A DNA stretch of 33,835 nt from Sphingobacteriaceae bacterium. GTDB taxonomy: Bacteria; Bacteroidota; Bacteroidia; B-17B0; Aurantibacillaceae. The notes beneath the pieces were generated by a model that saw nothing but the letters and a program-made list of their open reading frames with translations, had not been told where the DNA came from and made no database searches. Of this stretch, positions 9,625-18,983 are shown piece after piece. Within the stretch, counting starts at the first letter, position 1. Every line of letters starts with the position of its first letter. A program made the position numbers and the translations under genes. The DNA is taken from the NCBI GenBank assembly GCA_023251695.1, contig JAHEYE010000026.1:1-33835 (forward strand), written 5' to 3'.

Positions 9625-10602
9625 TTACTTACCCTTTTTCATTTCAGCGATGGTGAGTTTAACGGCTTCTTCCAACTTTACTTTTGGTGCATAGCCTAAA
9701 ATGCGCTTTGCTTTTTGTAAATCAGGAATACGGCGCATAATATCTTTGTATTTACCAAACACGTCACTCATCGGAACGAATTTTATTTTTAATTCTTTTC
9801 CGGTGTTCGCGAACTTATGAATGAGCTTTGCTGTATCGAGTACACTTAACTCTTCATCATTTCCGATATTAATAATTTCGCCAATGGCTTTTTCATTGTC
9901 GATTGCTAATGATGTTCCGGCCACTAAATCCGTCACAAATCCCATTGAACGGGTTTGCGAACCATCACCATGTACAACAACTTCTTCATCATTTAAAATT
10001 GCGCGTAAGAAAATCGGAACGTGTCCGCCGCTCCATGCAAAACTTGAACGCGGACTGAAGCCTCCGAAAAAGCGGATGACAACTACAGGCACACCAAAAT
10101 CATGGTAGTAAGCAAAACACATTTGCTCTCCATATAATTTCGATACAGCGTAACTCCAGCGCTTGATCATACTCGGACCTAATAACAAATCTCCGTCTTC
10201 GTTTAAAGGTAAATCAGGAGACATGCCATACACATCACTTGTGGAAGCAAACACCACTTTACAGCCCCACATTTTTGCCACTTTCAAAATATTCTCGGTT
10301 CCTTCAGCGTTTACGCTAAGTGTCGGATAAGAAATATCTTTTTCGCCAATTTTTTTAACGGCTGCTAAATGCACAATGGTGTCAATATCCTTTGCTAAAA
10401 TTTTTAGGGTTTCGAAATCCAGAATATCAACTTTGTAAAATTTGAAATTCGGATTGCTCATGTTGTGTTCGATGTTGATGGTCTTGCCATAAGCAAGATT
10501 ATCAATACCAATAACTTTATAATTCTTCGCCAGTAAATCATCCAGTAGATGCGAGCCGATCATACCGGCCACACCGGTCATTAAAATAGTTTTTTGCGCC
10601 AT
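9625..10602 (-). CDS. NAD-dependent epimerase/dehydratase (extended SDR, nucleotide-sugar type)
   Basis: 'ILMTGVAGMIGSHLLDDL' Rossmann GxxGxxG, 'YAVSKLYGE' YxxxK catalytic motif. Confidence 0.88.
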   Translation of the reverse strand: MAQKTILMTGVAGMIGSHLLDDLLAKNYKVIGIDNLAYGKTINIEHNMSNPNFKFYKVDILDFETLKILAKDIDTIVHLAAVKKIGEKDISYPTLSVNAEGTENILKVAKMWGCKVVFASTSDVYGMSPDLPLNEDGDLLLGPSMIKRWSYAVSKLYGEQMCFAYYHDFGVPVVVIRFFGGFSPRSSFAWSGGHVPIFLRAILNDEEVVVHGDGSQTRSMGFVTDLVAGTSLAIDNEKAIGEIINIGNDEELSVLDTAKLIHKFANTGKELKIKFVPMSDVFGKYKDIMRRIPDLQKAKRILGYAPKVKLEEAVKLTIAEMKKGK

Positions 10603-10609
10603 AAAATAC

Positions 10610-11812
10610 TTAACTCACTTTTTGTTTAATTACACCTAATTCTTTACCCACTTTCGCAAATGCAGCGATTGCTTTATCCAAATGTTCTTTTTCGTGCGCG
10701 GCCGATAATTGTACGCGGATACGTGCTTGTCCTTTAGGGACCACTGGAAAAAAGAATCCAATCACATAAATTCCTTCCTGCAATAATTTGTCGGCGAAGG
10801 TTTGCGATAATTTTGCATCGTATAACATTACAGGTACAATTGCCGAATCTCCGTCTTTAATTTCCAAACCAACTTCTTTAATTCCTTTTTTAAAATAATT
10901 GATATTCCATTCTAATTTATCGCGTAACTCAGTTGTTTGGGATAAAAGATCAAACACTGCAATACTTGCGCCCACAATACTTGGTGCCAGAGAATTTGAA
11001 AATAAATACGGACGCGAACGCTGTCTTAATATTTCAATAACTTCTTTTTTTCCTGTAGTAAATCCGCCCATAGCACCGCCTAAAGCTTTACCTAAAGTAC
11101 CGGTGATAATATCAACGCGATTCATTACATTTTTTAATTCAACTGTACCGCGACCGGTTTTTCCAATGAAACCTGAAGCATGGCTTTCATCCACCATCAC
11201 TAATGCGTTATATTTATCAGCTAAATCACAAATTTTATCTAAGGGTGCAACATAACCATCCATGCTAAAAACACCATCGGTAACAATAATTTTAAAACGT
11301 TGCGCTTGTGCTTTTTTCAATTGCTCTTCCAAATCGGCCATGTCGCTGTTTTTGTAACGGTAACGTTGTGCTTTACACAAACGCACCCCATCAATGATAG
11401 AAGCATGATTTAATTCATCAGAGATAATTGCATCTTCTTCACCAAACAAAGGTTCGAAAACACCGCCGTTAGCATCGAAACATGCCGCGTATAAAATTGT
11501 GTCTTCCTGTCCGAGAAATGTGGCTATTTTTTGTTCTAATGTTTTGTGAATATCCTGCGTACCGCAAATAAAACGGACGCTGCTCATGCCATACCCATGA
11601 GAATCTAAAGCTTTTTTAGCACCTTCAATAACTTTCGGGTGCGATGATAATCCTAAATAATTATTAGCACAAAAAATAATTACTTCTTTGCCGTCTTTTA
11701 CTTTTACAACAGCGTTTTGCGGGGTGGTAATAACGCGTTCACGCTTAAATATACCGTTCGATTCGATCTCGTTCAGTTGGTTTTGTAAGTGATCTTTAAA
11801 TGTTCCGTACAT
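10610..11812 (-). CDS. kbl: Glycine C-acetyltransferase (2-amino-3-ketobutyrate CoA ligase)
   Basis: Near end-to-end resemblance to KBL: '[16 protein letters not shown]', '[12 protein letters not shown]', '[18 protein letters not shown]'-type PLP lysine motif (here [18 protein letters not shown]), '[11 protein letters not shown]', '[17 protein letters not shown]'. Start set at internal Met (MYGTFKDHL), not the ORF-track 11854. Confidence 0.93.
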   Translation of the reverse strand: MYGTFKDHLQNQLNEIESNGIFKRERVITTPQNAVVKVKDGKEVIIFCANNYLGLSSHPKVIEGAKKALDSHGYGMSSVRFICGTQDIHKTLEQKIATFLGQEDTILYAACFDANGGVFEPLFGEEDAIISDELNHASIIDGVRLCKAQRYRYKNSDMADLEEQLKKAQAQRFKIIVTDGVFSMDGYVAPLDKICDLADKYNALVMVDESHASGFIGKTGRGTVELKNVMNRVDIITGTLGKALGGAMGGFTTGKKEVIEILRQRSRPYLFSNSLAPSIVGASIAVFDLLSQTTELRDKLEWNINYFKKGIKEVGLEIKDGDSAIVPVMLYDAKLSQTFADKLLQEGIYVIGFFFPVVPKGQARIRVQLSAAHEKEHLDKAIAAFAKVGKELGVIKQKVS

Positions 11813-11892
11813 GCGTAAAATTTTCCTAAAAATACTAAAAAATACCGTTAACATTTGGGATAATTACAGCCATTTTGAGAGATAAAATTGAA

Positions 11893-11900
11893 TATATTTG
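11893..11900 (+). promoter_or_regulatory. Candidate -7 element TATATTTG for the VOC gene
   Basis: Exact TAnnTTTG match, 8 nt upstream of ATG 11909; TTTG at 11874-11877 is a possible but short-spaced (15 nt) -33. Confidence 0.5.
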
Positions 11901-11908
11901 CCCTTAAT

Positions 11909-12970
11909 ATGAGTCAATACTTTATAGCAGGAATCCAGCAGGTTGGCATTGGCGTTCCCAATGTACACGATGGATTTAAGTGGTACCGACAGCATTTTGG
12001 AATGGATATTCCCATTTTTGAGGAGGCTGCAGAGGCTAATTTAATGTTGCCTTATACGGGTGGAAAACCGCATAAAAGACACGCTATTTTGGCTATAAAT
12101 CTGAAAGGCGGAGGCGGTTTTGAGATATGGCAATATACCAGTCGTACCCCGCAGCCTGCTAATTTCGAGGCGCATTTAGGTGATTTAGGCCTTTTTGTTG
12201 CTAAAATTAAGAGTGAAAATATTCAGGCAAGTTATGATTTTCTGAAGGGAAAAAGCGTTGAAATGCTTTCAGGTATTGTCACATCACCCAATAACGAAAA
12301 ACATTTTTTCATTAAGGATTTATATGGTAACATTTTTGAAATTGTAGAAGGAAAAGATTGGTTTGGCAAAGGACTTAAAACTACAGGCGGTCCGGTTGGA
12401 ATGATTATCGGCACAAGCAATATTGAAAAATCGAAAAAATTCTATTCTGAAATTTTAGGTTATGATAAAGTGCTTTATGATAAAGAGGGAGAGTTTGAAG
12501 ATTTTAAAAGTTTACCGGGCGGAAATGTAAAATGCCGTCGGATTTTATTAACGCATTCAAAAAAACGCACAGCAAGTTTTGCTGAGATGTTTGGTTCGAG
12601 TTATATCGAATTAGTGCAGGCCTATAATTACACGCCGCGAAAAATTTTCGAAAACCGTTTTTGGGGCGATTTGGGGTTTATTCATATGTGTTTTGATATA
12701 AGAAACATGCAAGGCTTAAAGGAAGCTTGCGAAAAACACGGACATCCATTTACAGTTGATGGAGGTGCCGGTTTTGAAATGGGAGAAGCAGCCGGCCATT
12801 TTACCTATATAGAAGACCCCGACGGAACGCTGATAGAATTTGTGGAAACCAAGAAAATCCCAATTATGAAAAAATGGGGCTGGTATCTCGATTTGCGTAA
12901 ACGTGCTCCCGAAAAGCCGGTTCCCGCGTGGATGCTGAAGACTTTAAAAATGAATAGAGTCAAAGATTAA
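11909..12970 (+). CDS. VOC (glyoxalase/4-HPPD-like) family protein with tandem VOC domains
   Basis: 'IQQVGIGVPNVHDGFKWYRQHFGMD', second domain 'VGMIIGTSNIEKSKKFYSEILGY', 'FTYIEDPDGTLIEFVE'. ORF-track start 11888 overlaps the promoter element, so MSQYF (11909) is preferred. Confidence 0.8.
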   Translation: MSQYFIAGIQQVGIGVPNVHDGFKWYRQHFGMDIPIFEEAAEANLMLPYTGGKPHKRHAILAINLKGGGGFEIWQYTSRTPQPANFEAHLGDLGLFVAKIKSENIQASYDFLKGKSVEMLSGIVTSPNNEKHFFIKDLYGNIFEIVEGKDWFGKGLKTTGGPVGMIIGTSNIEKSKKFYSEILGYDKVLYDKEGEFEDFKSLPGGNVKCRRILLTHSKKRTASFAEMFGSSYIELVQAYNYTPRKIFENRFWGDLGFIHMCFDIRNMQGLKEACEKHGHPFTVDGGAGFEMGEAAGHFTYIEDPDGTLIEFVETKKIPIMKKWGWYLDLRKRAPEKPVPAWMLKTLKMNRVKD

Positions 12971-13150
12971 CTGCCTTAATATTCAAAAACCCCTGCGAAA
13001 CGTCTCTCACAAGGGCTTTTTTAGATTTTAGGTAACATGAATAAACCTTTGTAAAATTCGGCTATTTTAAGCGTTTTCTTTTCACCCAAACAGGGGTATT
13101 TTAAAAGCTGAATAATTCCTTTATCTTGTGTAAAAATTAGATGATCCCCA

Positions 13151-15844
13151 ATGAGAAATAAAATTGTAATTGGTATTTTAACCATTGTGATGGTGGCTTG
13201 TACTGCCAGTAAAAAAAATCAGACATCAACAGTTAAAACAAAAGTAGTGGATGAACCTGCTATTAATTTGGATACGATCCGTGTTGTAGCAAATGAAACA
13301 CCAAAGAAAAAAATTTACCGCGGATCTAACCCTCTTATCAATGATATTACGCATACCAAACTTGAGGTCAGTTTCGATTGGCAAAACTCCCGTCTGAAAG
13401 GTAAAGCAACAATTTTTGCAAAACCCTATTTCTATCCAACAAACGTATTGTATCTGAATGCACGCGGTTTTGATATTACGGGAATAAAAGTAGGCGTTGA
13501 AACAGTAACAACATCAAGTCGTACTGTGAAGGGAAAGAAAACGGAAATAACTGAAAGCTCTTTGGGTGAAGGCAGAAAAGCAATTTATTTCTATCAGAAC
13601 GATTCTCTTAAAATAAATTTAGGTCGTGAATTAAAATCTTCAGAAAGTTATTATGTGGAGATTGAATACATTGCTAAACCTAACGAATTAGCGAAAGGCG
13701 GCAGCGATGCGATTTCTGATGACAAAGGATTATACTTTATTAACCCAACCGGAAAAGACCCGAACAAAATGCCACAGATTTGGACGCAAGGCGAAACACA
13801 AAGCAACTCGGCATGGTTCCCCTGTATAGATAGTCCGAACGAAAAAATGACTTCTGAAATTTACATGACCGTTGATGATAAATACACAACGCTCTCGAAT
13901 GGTTTATTGAAAGATTCGAAAAAGAATGCTGACGGTACACGCACCGATCATTGGAGTTTAGAGCAGGCACACTCGGCTTATTTGGTAATGATGGGTGTTG
14001 GCGAATTTAAAAAAGTGACAGATGAACCCTGGAAAGGAAAAGAGATTAGTTATTACGTAGAGAAAGAATTTGAACCACATGCAAAAGCGATTTTCGGCAA
14101 CACCAAAGAGATGATTGATTTTTATTCGAATAAACTGGGTGTTGATTACCCATGGCCGAAATACTCGCAAATTGTGGTGCGCGATTATGTGAGCGGCGCG
14201 ATGGAAAATACCAGCGCAACTTTACATGGAGACTTCATGGTTTATCAGAATCAGCGCGAAATGATCGACGGTAAAAGAGGAGAAGATGTGATTGCGCATG
14301 AATTATTCCACCAATGGTTCGGGGATTTAGTGACTGCAGAAAGCTGGAGTAATTTACCACTCAATGAATCATTCGCAACTTATGGCGAATATTTATGGGA
14401 AGAATATAAATACGGTAGAGATGCAGCCGACGATCATCATGCGGGTTCACGCTTCGGTTATTTTTCTTCTGCGGAGCGGAAAGAAGTAGATTTGGTGCGT
14501 TTTGATTATGTTCACCGCGAAGATATGTTTGACGCCTTTAGTTACAATAAGGGCGGACAAGTTTTACACATGCTGCGCAAAGTTGTGGGCGATGATGCGT
14601 TCTTTGCTTCCCTGAAATTATATTTGGAAACACGCAAATTTAAGAGCGGCGAAATTCATGATTTGCGCCTGGCATTTGAAGAAACAACCGGTAAAGATTT
14701 AAATTGGTTCTTTAACGAATGGTTTTTAGCAAAAGGCCATCCGGTTTTAAATGTGACTAAAACTTACGATGATGCAACTAAGAAATTAAGCGTAACTGTA
14801 ATTCAAAAACAAGATTTTAAAGAAAAGCCATTGTATACATTACCAATTAATATTGATATTTATGCAGGCGGAAAAGTGGACAGACAATTAATCCGGATTG
14901 ATGAAGCTGCTCAAACATTTACTTTTGATTGTGCAACAAAACCAAATCTGGTGAATTTCGACGGCGAGCGTCAATTACTTGCCACAGTTAATTACGAAAA
15001 AACAAAAGATGAATATTTGTTTCAGTCGGCCAACGCGCCTTTGTGGGGCGATAGGGATGAAGCTCTGACTTATTTTTCAAAAAAATTATCGGATAAAGAT
15101 ATTTATGAGGCGGTAAAGAAAATCGCGCAAAGCGACAAATGGAAGGGATTACGGCAAGATGCAATTTCGTATTTGGGTGATAATGCGAAAGGAACGGAAG
15201 AAGATCTGAAAAGTATGTTGGTGAACATCGCGAATAACGATGCCGTTACCAAAGTGAGGGCAGAAGCCATTCATGCTTTGTCATTACACTTTAAGGGTGA
15301 CGATTTAAACACCTTGTATGAAAAAGGTTTAAGCGAACAATCTTATGCTATTAATGCTGAGTGTTTGGAAGCAATGACTAAAGTAAATCCGACAGTAGCT
15401 TTACAAAAAGCAAAATCATTGGAAAATGAAACCGGTAAAAAAGTAATATATGCCATTGCGAATTTATATTCGCATCATGGCAACGATGATAACGCTGCTT
15501 TCTTTGCGGGTGCACGGAAACAATTTAACGGTTTTGAATTATTAGGATTTGGCAGCATGTATGGTAATTTTTTAAAGCGATGTACAAAACCGGAGACAGC
15601 CATTGCGGGCGCGAACGACTTGGCGGGCATGGCGGCTAGCGGTGGGAAATATGTGCGATATGGCGCCTTACGCGTTTTAAAAACTAGTCTGGTTGAAAAT
15701 TACGAAAGCCGCGAAAGCAAACTAAAATCAAGTATCGAAACTGCTAAAAAAGAAAACAAAGATGTTACTGCAATGAATGCTGAATTAAAAACGGTTTCTG
15801 AGACCAAAACTAAACTGACTGAGATTTATAATTCGGTGAAGTAG
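13151..15844 (+). CDS. M1 family metallopeptidase (aminopeptidase), predicted lipoprotein
   Basis: 'SGAMENTSA', 'HELFHQWFGD...NESFA' (HEXXH-18-E); lipoprotein signal 'IVMVACTASKK'. Confidence 0.94.
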   Translation: MRNKIVIGILTIVMVACTASKKNQTSTVKTKVVDEPAINLDTIRVVANETPKKKIYRGSNPLINDITHTKLEVSFDWQNSRLKGKATIFAKPYFYPTNVLYLNARGFDITGIKVGVETVTTSSRTVKGKKTEITESSLGEGRKAIYFYQNDSLKINLGRELKSSESYYVEIEYIAKPNELAKGGSDAISDDKGLYFINPTGKDPNKMPQIWTQGETQSNSAWFPCIDSPNEKMTSEIYMTVDDKYTTLSNGLLKDSKKNADGTRTDHWSLEQAHSAYLVMMGVGEFKKVTDEPWKGKEISYYVEKEFEPHAKAIFGNTKEMIDFYSNKLGVDYPWPKYSQIVVRDYVSGAMENTSATLHGDFMVYQNQREMIDGKRGEDVIAHELFHQWFGDLVTAESWSNLPLNESFATYGEYLWEEYKYGRDAADDHHAGSRFGYFSSAERKEVDLVRFDYVHREDMFDAFSYNKGGQVLHMLRKVVGDDAFFASLKLYLETRKFKSGEIHDLRLAFEETTGKDLNWFFNEWFLAKGHPVLNVTKTYDDATKKLSVTVIQKQDFKEKPLYTLPINIDIYAGGKVDRQLIRIDEAAQTFTFDCATKPNLVNFDGERQLLATVNYEKTKDEYLFQSANAPLWGDRDEALTYFSKKLSDKDIYEAVKKIAQSDKWKGLRQDAISYLGDNAKGTEEDLKSMLVNIANNDAVTKVRAEAIHALSLHFKGDDLNTLYEKGLSEQSYAINAECLEAMTKVNPTVALQKAKSLENETGKKVIYAIANLYSHHGNDDNAAFFAGARKQFNGFELLGFGSMYGNFLKRCTKPETAIAGANDLAGMAASGGKYVRYGALRVLKTSLVENYESRESKLKSSIETAKKENKDVTAMNAELKTVSETKTKLTEIYNSVK

Positions 15845-15911
15845 TTTTACACTTTAAATATGTTGTCACTGATTACAAGCTCGGATGAACAGGGTTGTCC
15901 TTAGGTGTCCG

Positions 15912-15932
15912 CTTAATTATTGATAAATTAAG
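15912..15932. repeat. 7-bp perfect inverted repeat upstream of the serine hydrolase
   Basis: CTTAATT (15912-15918) - 7 nt - AATTAAG (15926-15932), 9 nt before ATG 15942. Confidence 0.45.
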
Positions 15933-15941
15933 TTTATTTTT

Positions 15942-16934
15942 ATGCGGATGAAACATCTTTTATTTGTACTATTTCTATCGTGTTCATTGTATGCCCAAAA
16001 GAATAATGTGTTTAAAAGCATAATTAAAGAGGCCTATGATAGTATTCCAAGTCTTGGCTCTATACTTGTCATTAAGAACAACAGCCTAATTTGTGAAGAA
16101 TATTTTAATGGGGCTAACCCGGAAACAAGCTTTAATATGTTTTCGGTCACGAAGTCAGTTGTGTCTGCGCTTGCTGGAATTGCACATGATAAAGGTCTTT
16201 TGCCTGATGTAAACACACCAGTTCTCAAAATTTTGCCACAGTATGATACGGATACCTCATCTCATAAAAAGAAAATGACACTGAAACATCTGCTTTCCAT
16301 GCAAGGCGGAATTTTGTGGTATGATAATAGTCCGCCGAAATTAGTAAACGATGATCAGATTACAACGTACCTCTACCAACCAATTGAATGCCCGCCGGGG
16401 ACGAAATTCAAATATAGCACAACCGAGTCACATTTCATGGCTGTTGCACTTGCCGCTTGTGTAAGAACTGATCTAAAAACATTTGGGGATTCAACTCTGT
16501 TCAATTATTTGGGAATTGAAATTAGCAATTGGCCAACGGACAAACAAGGAAGGCGACTCGGAGGTTCTGAATTAAAACTGAAACCTGGCGATATGATAAA
16601 GTTTGGCTTGCTTTATTTGAATGAAGGAAAGGTTAATGATAAGCAAGTGATTTCTAAGTCTTGGATTAACGAGTCAACAAGCGAGCAAGCAATATTAAAT
16701 GAATGGGATGTCCTGCCTGGCGCAAACGGATATGGTTATTATTGGTGGAGGAGAAAAACAAATGGTCACCAAGCATTTGTCGCTTCAGGCTATGGAGGGC
16801 AGCTTATTTGTGTGATACCGGATTTAAAAACCGTTATAGTCACCACATGCTTTGCTAATGATAAAAACAGAGGCCGATCCGAAATAAAACGTCTACACGG
16901 ATTTATTGATAAAATTATTAATGCATCAAAGTAG
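15942..16934 (+). CDS. Serine hydrolase, beta-lactamase class C/PBP-like family
   Basis: Signal peptide; 'FNMFSVTKSVVSAL' (SxxK), 'KYSTTESHFM' (YxT/N-like), 'GYGGQLICVIPDLKTVIV' C-terminal strand. Confidence 0.85.
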   Translation: MRMKHLLFVLFLSCSLYAQKNNVFKSIIKEAYDSIPSLGSILVIKNNSLICEEYFNGANPETSFNMFSVTKSVVSALAGIAHDKGLLPDVNTPVLKILPQYDTDTSSHKKKMTLKHLLSMQGGILWYDNSPPKLVNDDQITTYLYQPIECPPGTKFKYSTTESHFMAVALAACVRTDLKTFGDSTLFNYLGIEISNWPTDKQGRRLGGSELKLKPGDMIKFGLLYLNEGKVNDKQVISKSWINESTSEQAILNEWDVLPGANGYGYYWWRRKTNGHQAFVASGYGGQLICVIPDLKTVIVTTCFANDKNRGRSEIKRLHGFIDKIINASK

Positions 16935-17098
16935 TCTAACAAGGAGATTTTTGTCCACCAAAATTTGTCTATGGAATTGTCCGACAACTTGCAGCTAGCT
17001 TTTAAAGAAGCACTTATTAAACCTTCTTCTATCTAATTTGGTTTCGCGAACTTTGGTTGCTTAAATCTCAAGATTAAATTTAAACATTCATTTGTAAA

Positions 17099-17126
17099 AA
17101 AAGCCCCAACAAATGTTGGGGCTTTT
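17099..17126. terminator. Bidirectional-type terminator hairpin after TPR gene
   Basis: AAAAGCCCCAACA-AA-TGTTGGGGCTTTT perfect palindromic stem flanked by A/T tracts. Confidence 0.85.
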
Positions 17127-17130
17127 AGAT

Positions 17131-18837
17131 TTATTTTTTCGGTGCCTGTTGTTTAGGCGGATTAAAATAATTTTTTGCTTTTTCGTTGCTTGGGTCCATC
17201 GTTTTTAATTCGTTAAAGTATTTATCCGAATCGGCGTTTGGTTTGTTTTTGTTCAGTACCAAATGGTAGTAACCTAAATATTCCAAAGCTTCAATTACAT
17301 TTGCTTTATAGGTTCCTGTTTTTTCTTCCGGCTTTGCAATCTCTAATCCTTTTTCATAAAATGGTTTAGCTAAACCTGCAACGCTGGTTGGGTCTAATTG
17401 TGAGCTCGAACGCCCTCTCCAGAAATAACCTGCTGCAAAGGCCGGCGACATTTGTATTAATTTAGAAAAACAAGAATCCGCTTTTACATAATATGGATTT
17501 GCTTCTGCTTCTTTCGCCGCTTTTGCTTTCGCATCTTTGATGGTAGCCGCCAGTTTCATAATTGAGTTGCCGGCAAAATAAGACGAGCGCCCTAATTCAA
17601 AATAATCTTGTCCGCCCATGGCTTTGGTACAAGTCATGCGTTTTTCCCAGGCAGCAATCGATTTGTTATAATTTTTCGCTTTGTTCCAGATGCGTGCCAC
17701 TTCGGCCCATAATTCACAATTAGCAGCAGGGTCCAAGGCGATCGCTTTTTCAACTTCCAAAGCGCCTAAAGAATCTTTTCCTGTTTTCGACATCAGCATA
17801 CCTTTGTATCTGTAATCACCGGGTAAATATTTAAAATTTGCTTTGTCTTTGGTTTGATCAAAGAAAGTATTTAACGAACGCAAACCTTTTGAATAAGCAG
17901 TGGTATCGTTTTTATTTCCCATCTCACCGTAAGCCCAACCTAATAAACGTTCAATGGTGTAATTACTGTAACCGCCTTTTTTCAAACTTTCTCCTTCGTT
18001 AATCGCGTCGGTGTATTGTTTGTTATTGAACAAAGCTGTCATGTAACGGTAACGGGCGTCGTTACTGTTATTTAATTCGAGATATTTTTTCCAATTCTCA
18101 ATTGCGTTTTTAGATTGACCTGCTAACATGTAAACCTCAGCAATTTCGCGGTAAGCAGGCGCGAATGTTGCATCAATACCAATTGCCTTTTTATAAAAAT
18201 CTAAAGCCAACTGATAGTTTCGTCCGCGTTGATATAATTTACCTTCACGTAAAATACCTAAAGTAGATTTTGGATTTAATTCAGTTGCTTTTTGGTAGCT
18301 TTTAATGGGTGCACTTCCGTCGGTCGGATTTTTTTCCAATTGTGCATCGCCTAATAAAATATAGGTCATTGAACTTTTTGGATCCAGCTTAATGGCTTCA
18401 TTCAATAATTTAATGGCTTCGTCTAAATTTTTATTAGGAGCGTAGATATAAGCTTCAGCGGTTTTGCGCATGACTTCTGCATTTTTATTTGCAGATAATG
18501 AAGCTGCTTTAAAAAACATAGCTTTAGCATCGGCATCTTTTCCGCGGTACCATAATACTTTTCCTAAACCAACGTAGCATAATGGATTGGTTGCATTTAC
18601 TTCAGAACCTTTTTGGTATTGGGTATTGGCATTATCCAAATCATCATTCTTAAAAAAATTCTCGCCATAGTAAAAATAATTTTCACCCTTGTTGGCTTCT
18701 TTAGCAATCAGCGTAACAAAATCAGAAGCAGCTGCTTCGTAACGTTCGTTATCGGTTTTAGCAATAATTTCATTTAAAGTTTGTGCATTTGCAAAAACTG
18801 TAAGAGCAAGTGCGGCTATGGTTAATTTAGTTTTCAT
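17131..18837 (-). CDS. Tetratricopeptide repeat protein, secreted/periplasmic
   Basis: Signal peptide 'MKTKLTIAALALTVFANAQ', many TPR units ('PLCYVGLGKVLWYRGKDADAKAMFFKA', 'AFAPAYREIAEVYMLAGQSKNAIENWKKYLEL'-type). Start moved from ORF-track 18861 to MKTKL. Confidence 0.85.
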   Translation of the reverse strand: MKTKLTIAALALTVFANAQTLNEIIAKTDNERYEAAASDFVTLIAKEANKGENYFYYGENFFKNDDLDNANTQYQKGSEVNATNPLCYVGLGKVLWYRGKDADAKAMFFKAASLSANKNAEVMRKTAEAYIYAPNKNLDEAIKLLNEAIKLDPKSSMTYILLGDAQLEKNPTDGSAPIKSYQKATELNPKSTLGILREGKLYQRGRNYQLALDFYKKAIGIDATFAPAYREIAEVYMLAGQSKNAIENWKKYLELNNSNDARYRYMTALFNNKQYTDAINEGESLKKGGYSNYTIERLLGWAYGEMGNKNDTTAYSKGLRSLNTFFDQTKDKANFKYLPGDYRYKGMLMSKTGKDSLGALEVEKAIALDPAANCELWAEVARIWNKAKNYNKSIAAWEKRMTCTKAMGGQDYFELGRSSYFAGNSIMKLAATIKDAKAKAAKEAEANPYYVKADSCFSKLIQMSPAFAAGYFWRGRSSSQLDPTSVAGLAKPFYEKGLEIAKPEEKTGTYKANVIEALEYLGYYHLVLNKNKPNADSDKYFNELKTMDPSNEKAKNYFNPPKQQAPKK

Positions 18838-18858
18838 AGGTATCATATAGTGGAGATT

Positions 18859-18887
18859 CAAAATTAATACAATTATTAGAACGCAAG
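18859..18887 (-). promoter_or_regulatory. Candidate promoter for TPR gene: CTTG-N17-TAATTTTG
   Basis: Minus strand -7 TAATTTTG (18859-18866), -33 CTTG (18884-18887). Confidence 0.55.
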
Positions 18888-18983
18888 TTAAGTGCCAAAA
18901 TGATAAAATACCGCGTAATTTAGGAATTTTTGGGAGTTCGATATAATTGCAAATAATTGATAATCAATATATTATAATTATAT

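Noticed and set aside
9821-10108. Plus-strand 95-aa ORF inside the epimerase, and 10899..11255 + inside kbl
   Set aside because: Antisense shadows of strongly conserved enzymes.
12985-13026. Possible terminator aaaaacccctg...caagggcttttttag after the VOC gene
   Set aside because: Stem has internal mismatches and a long loop; plausible but too weak to list as a feature.
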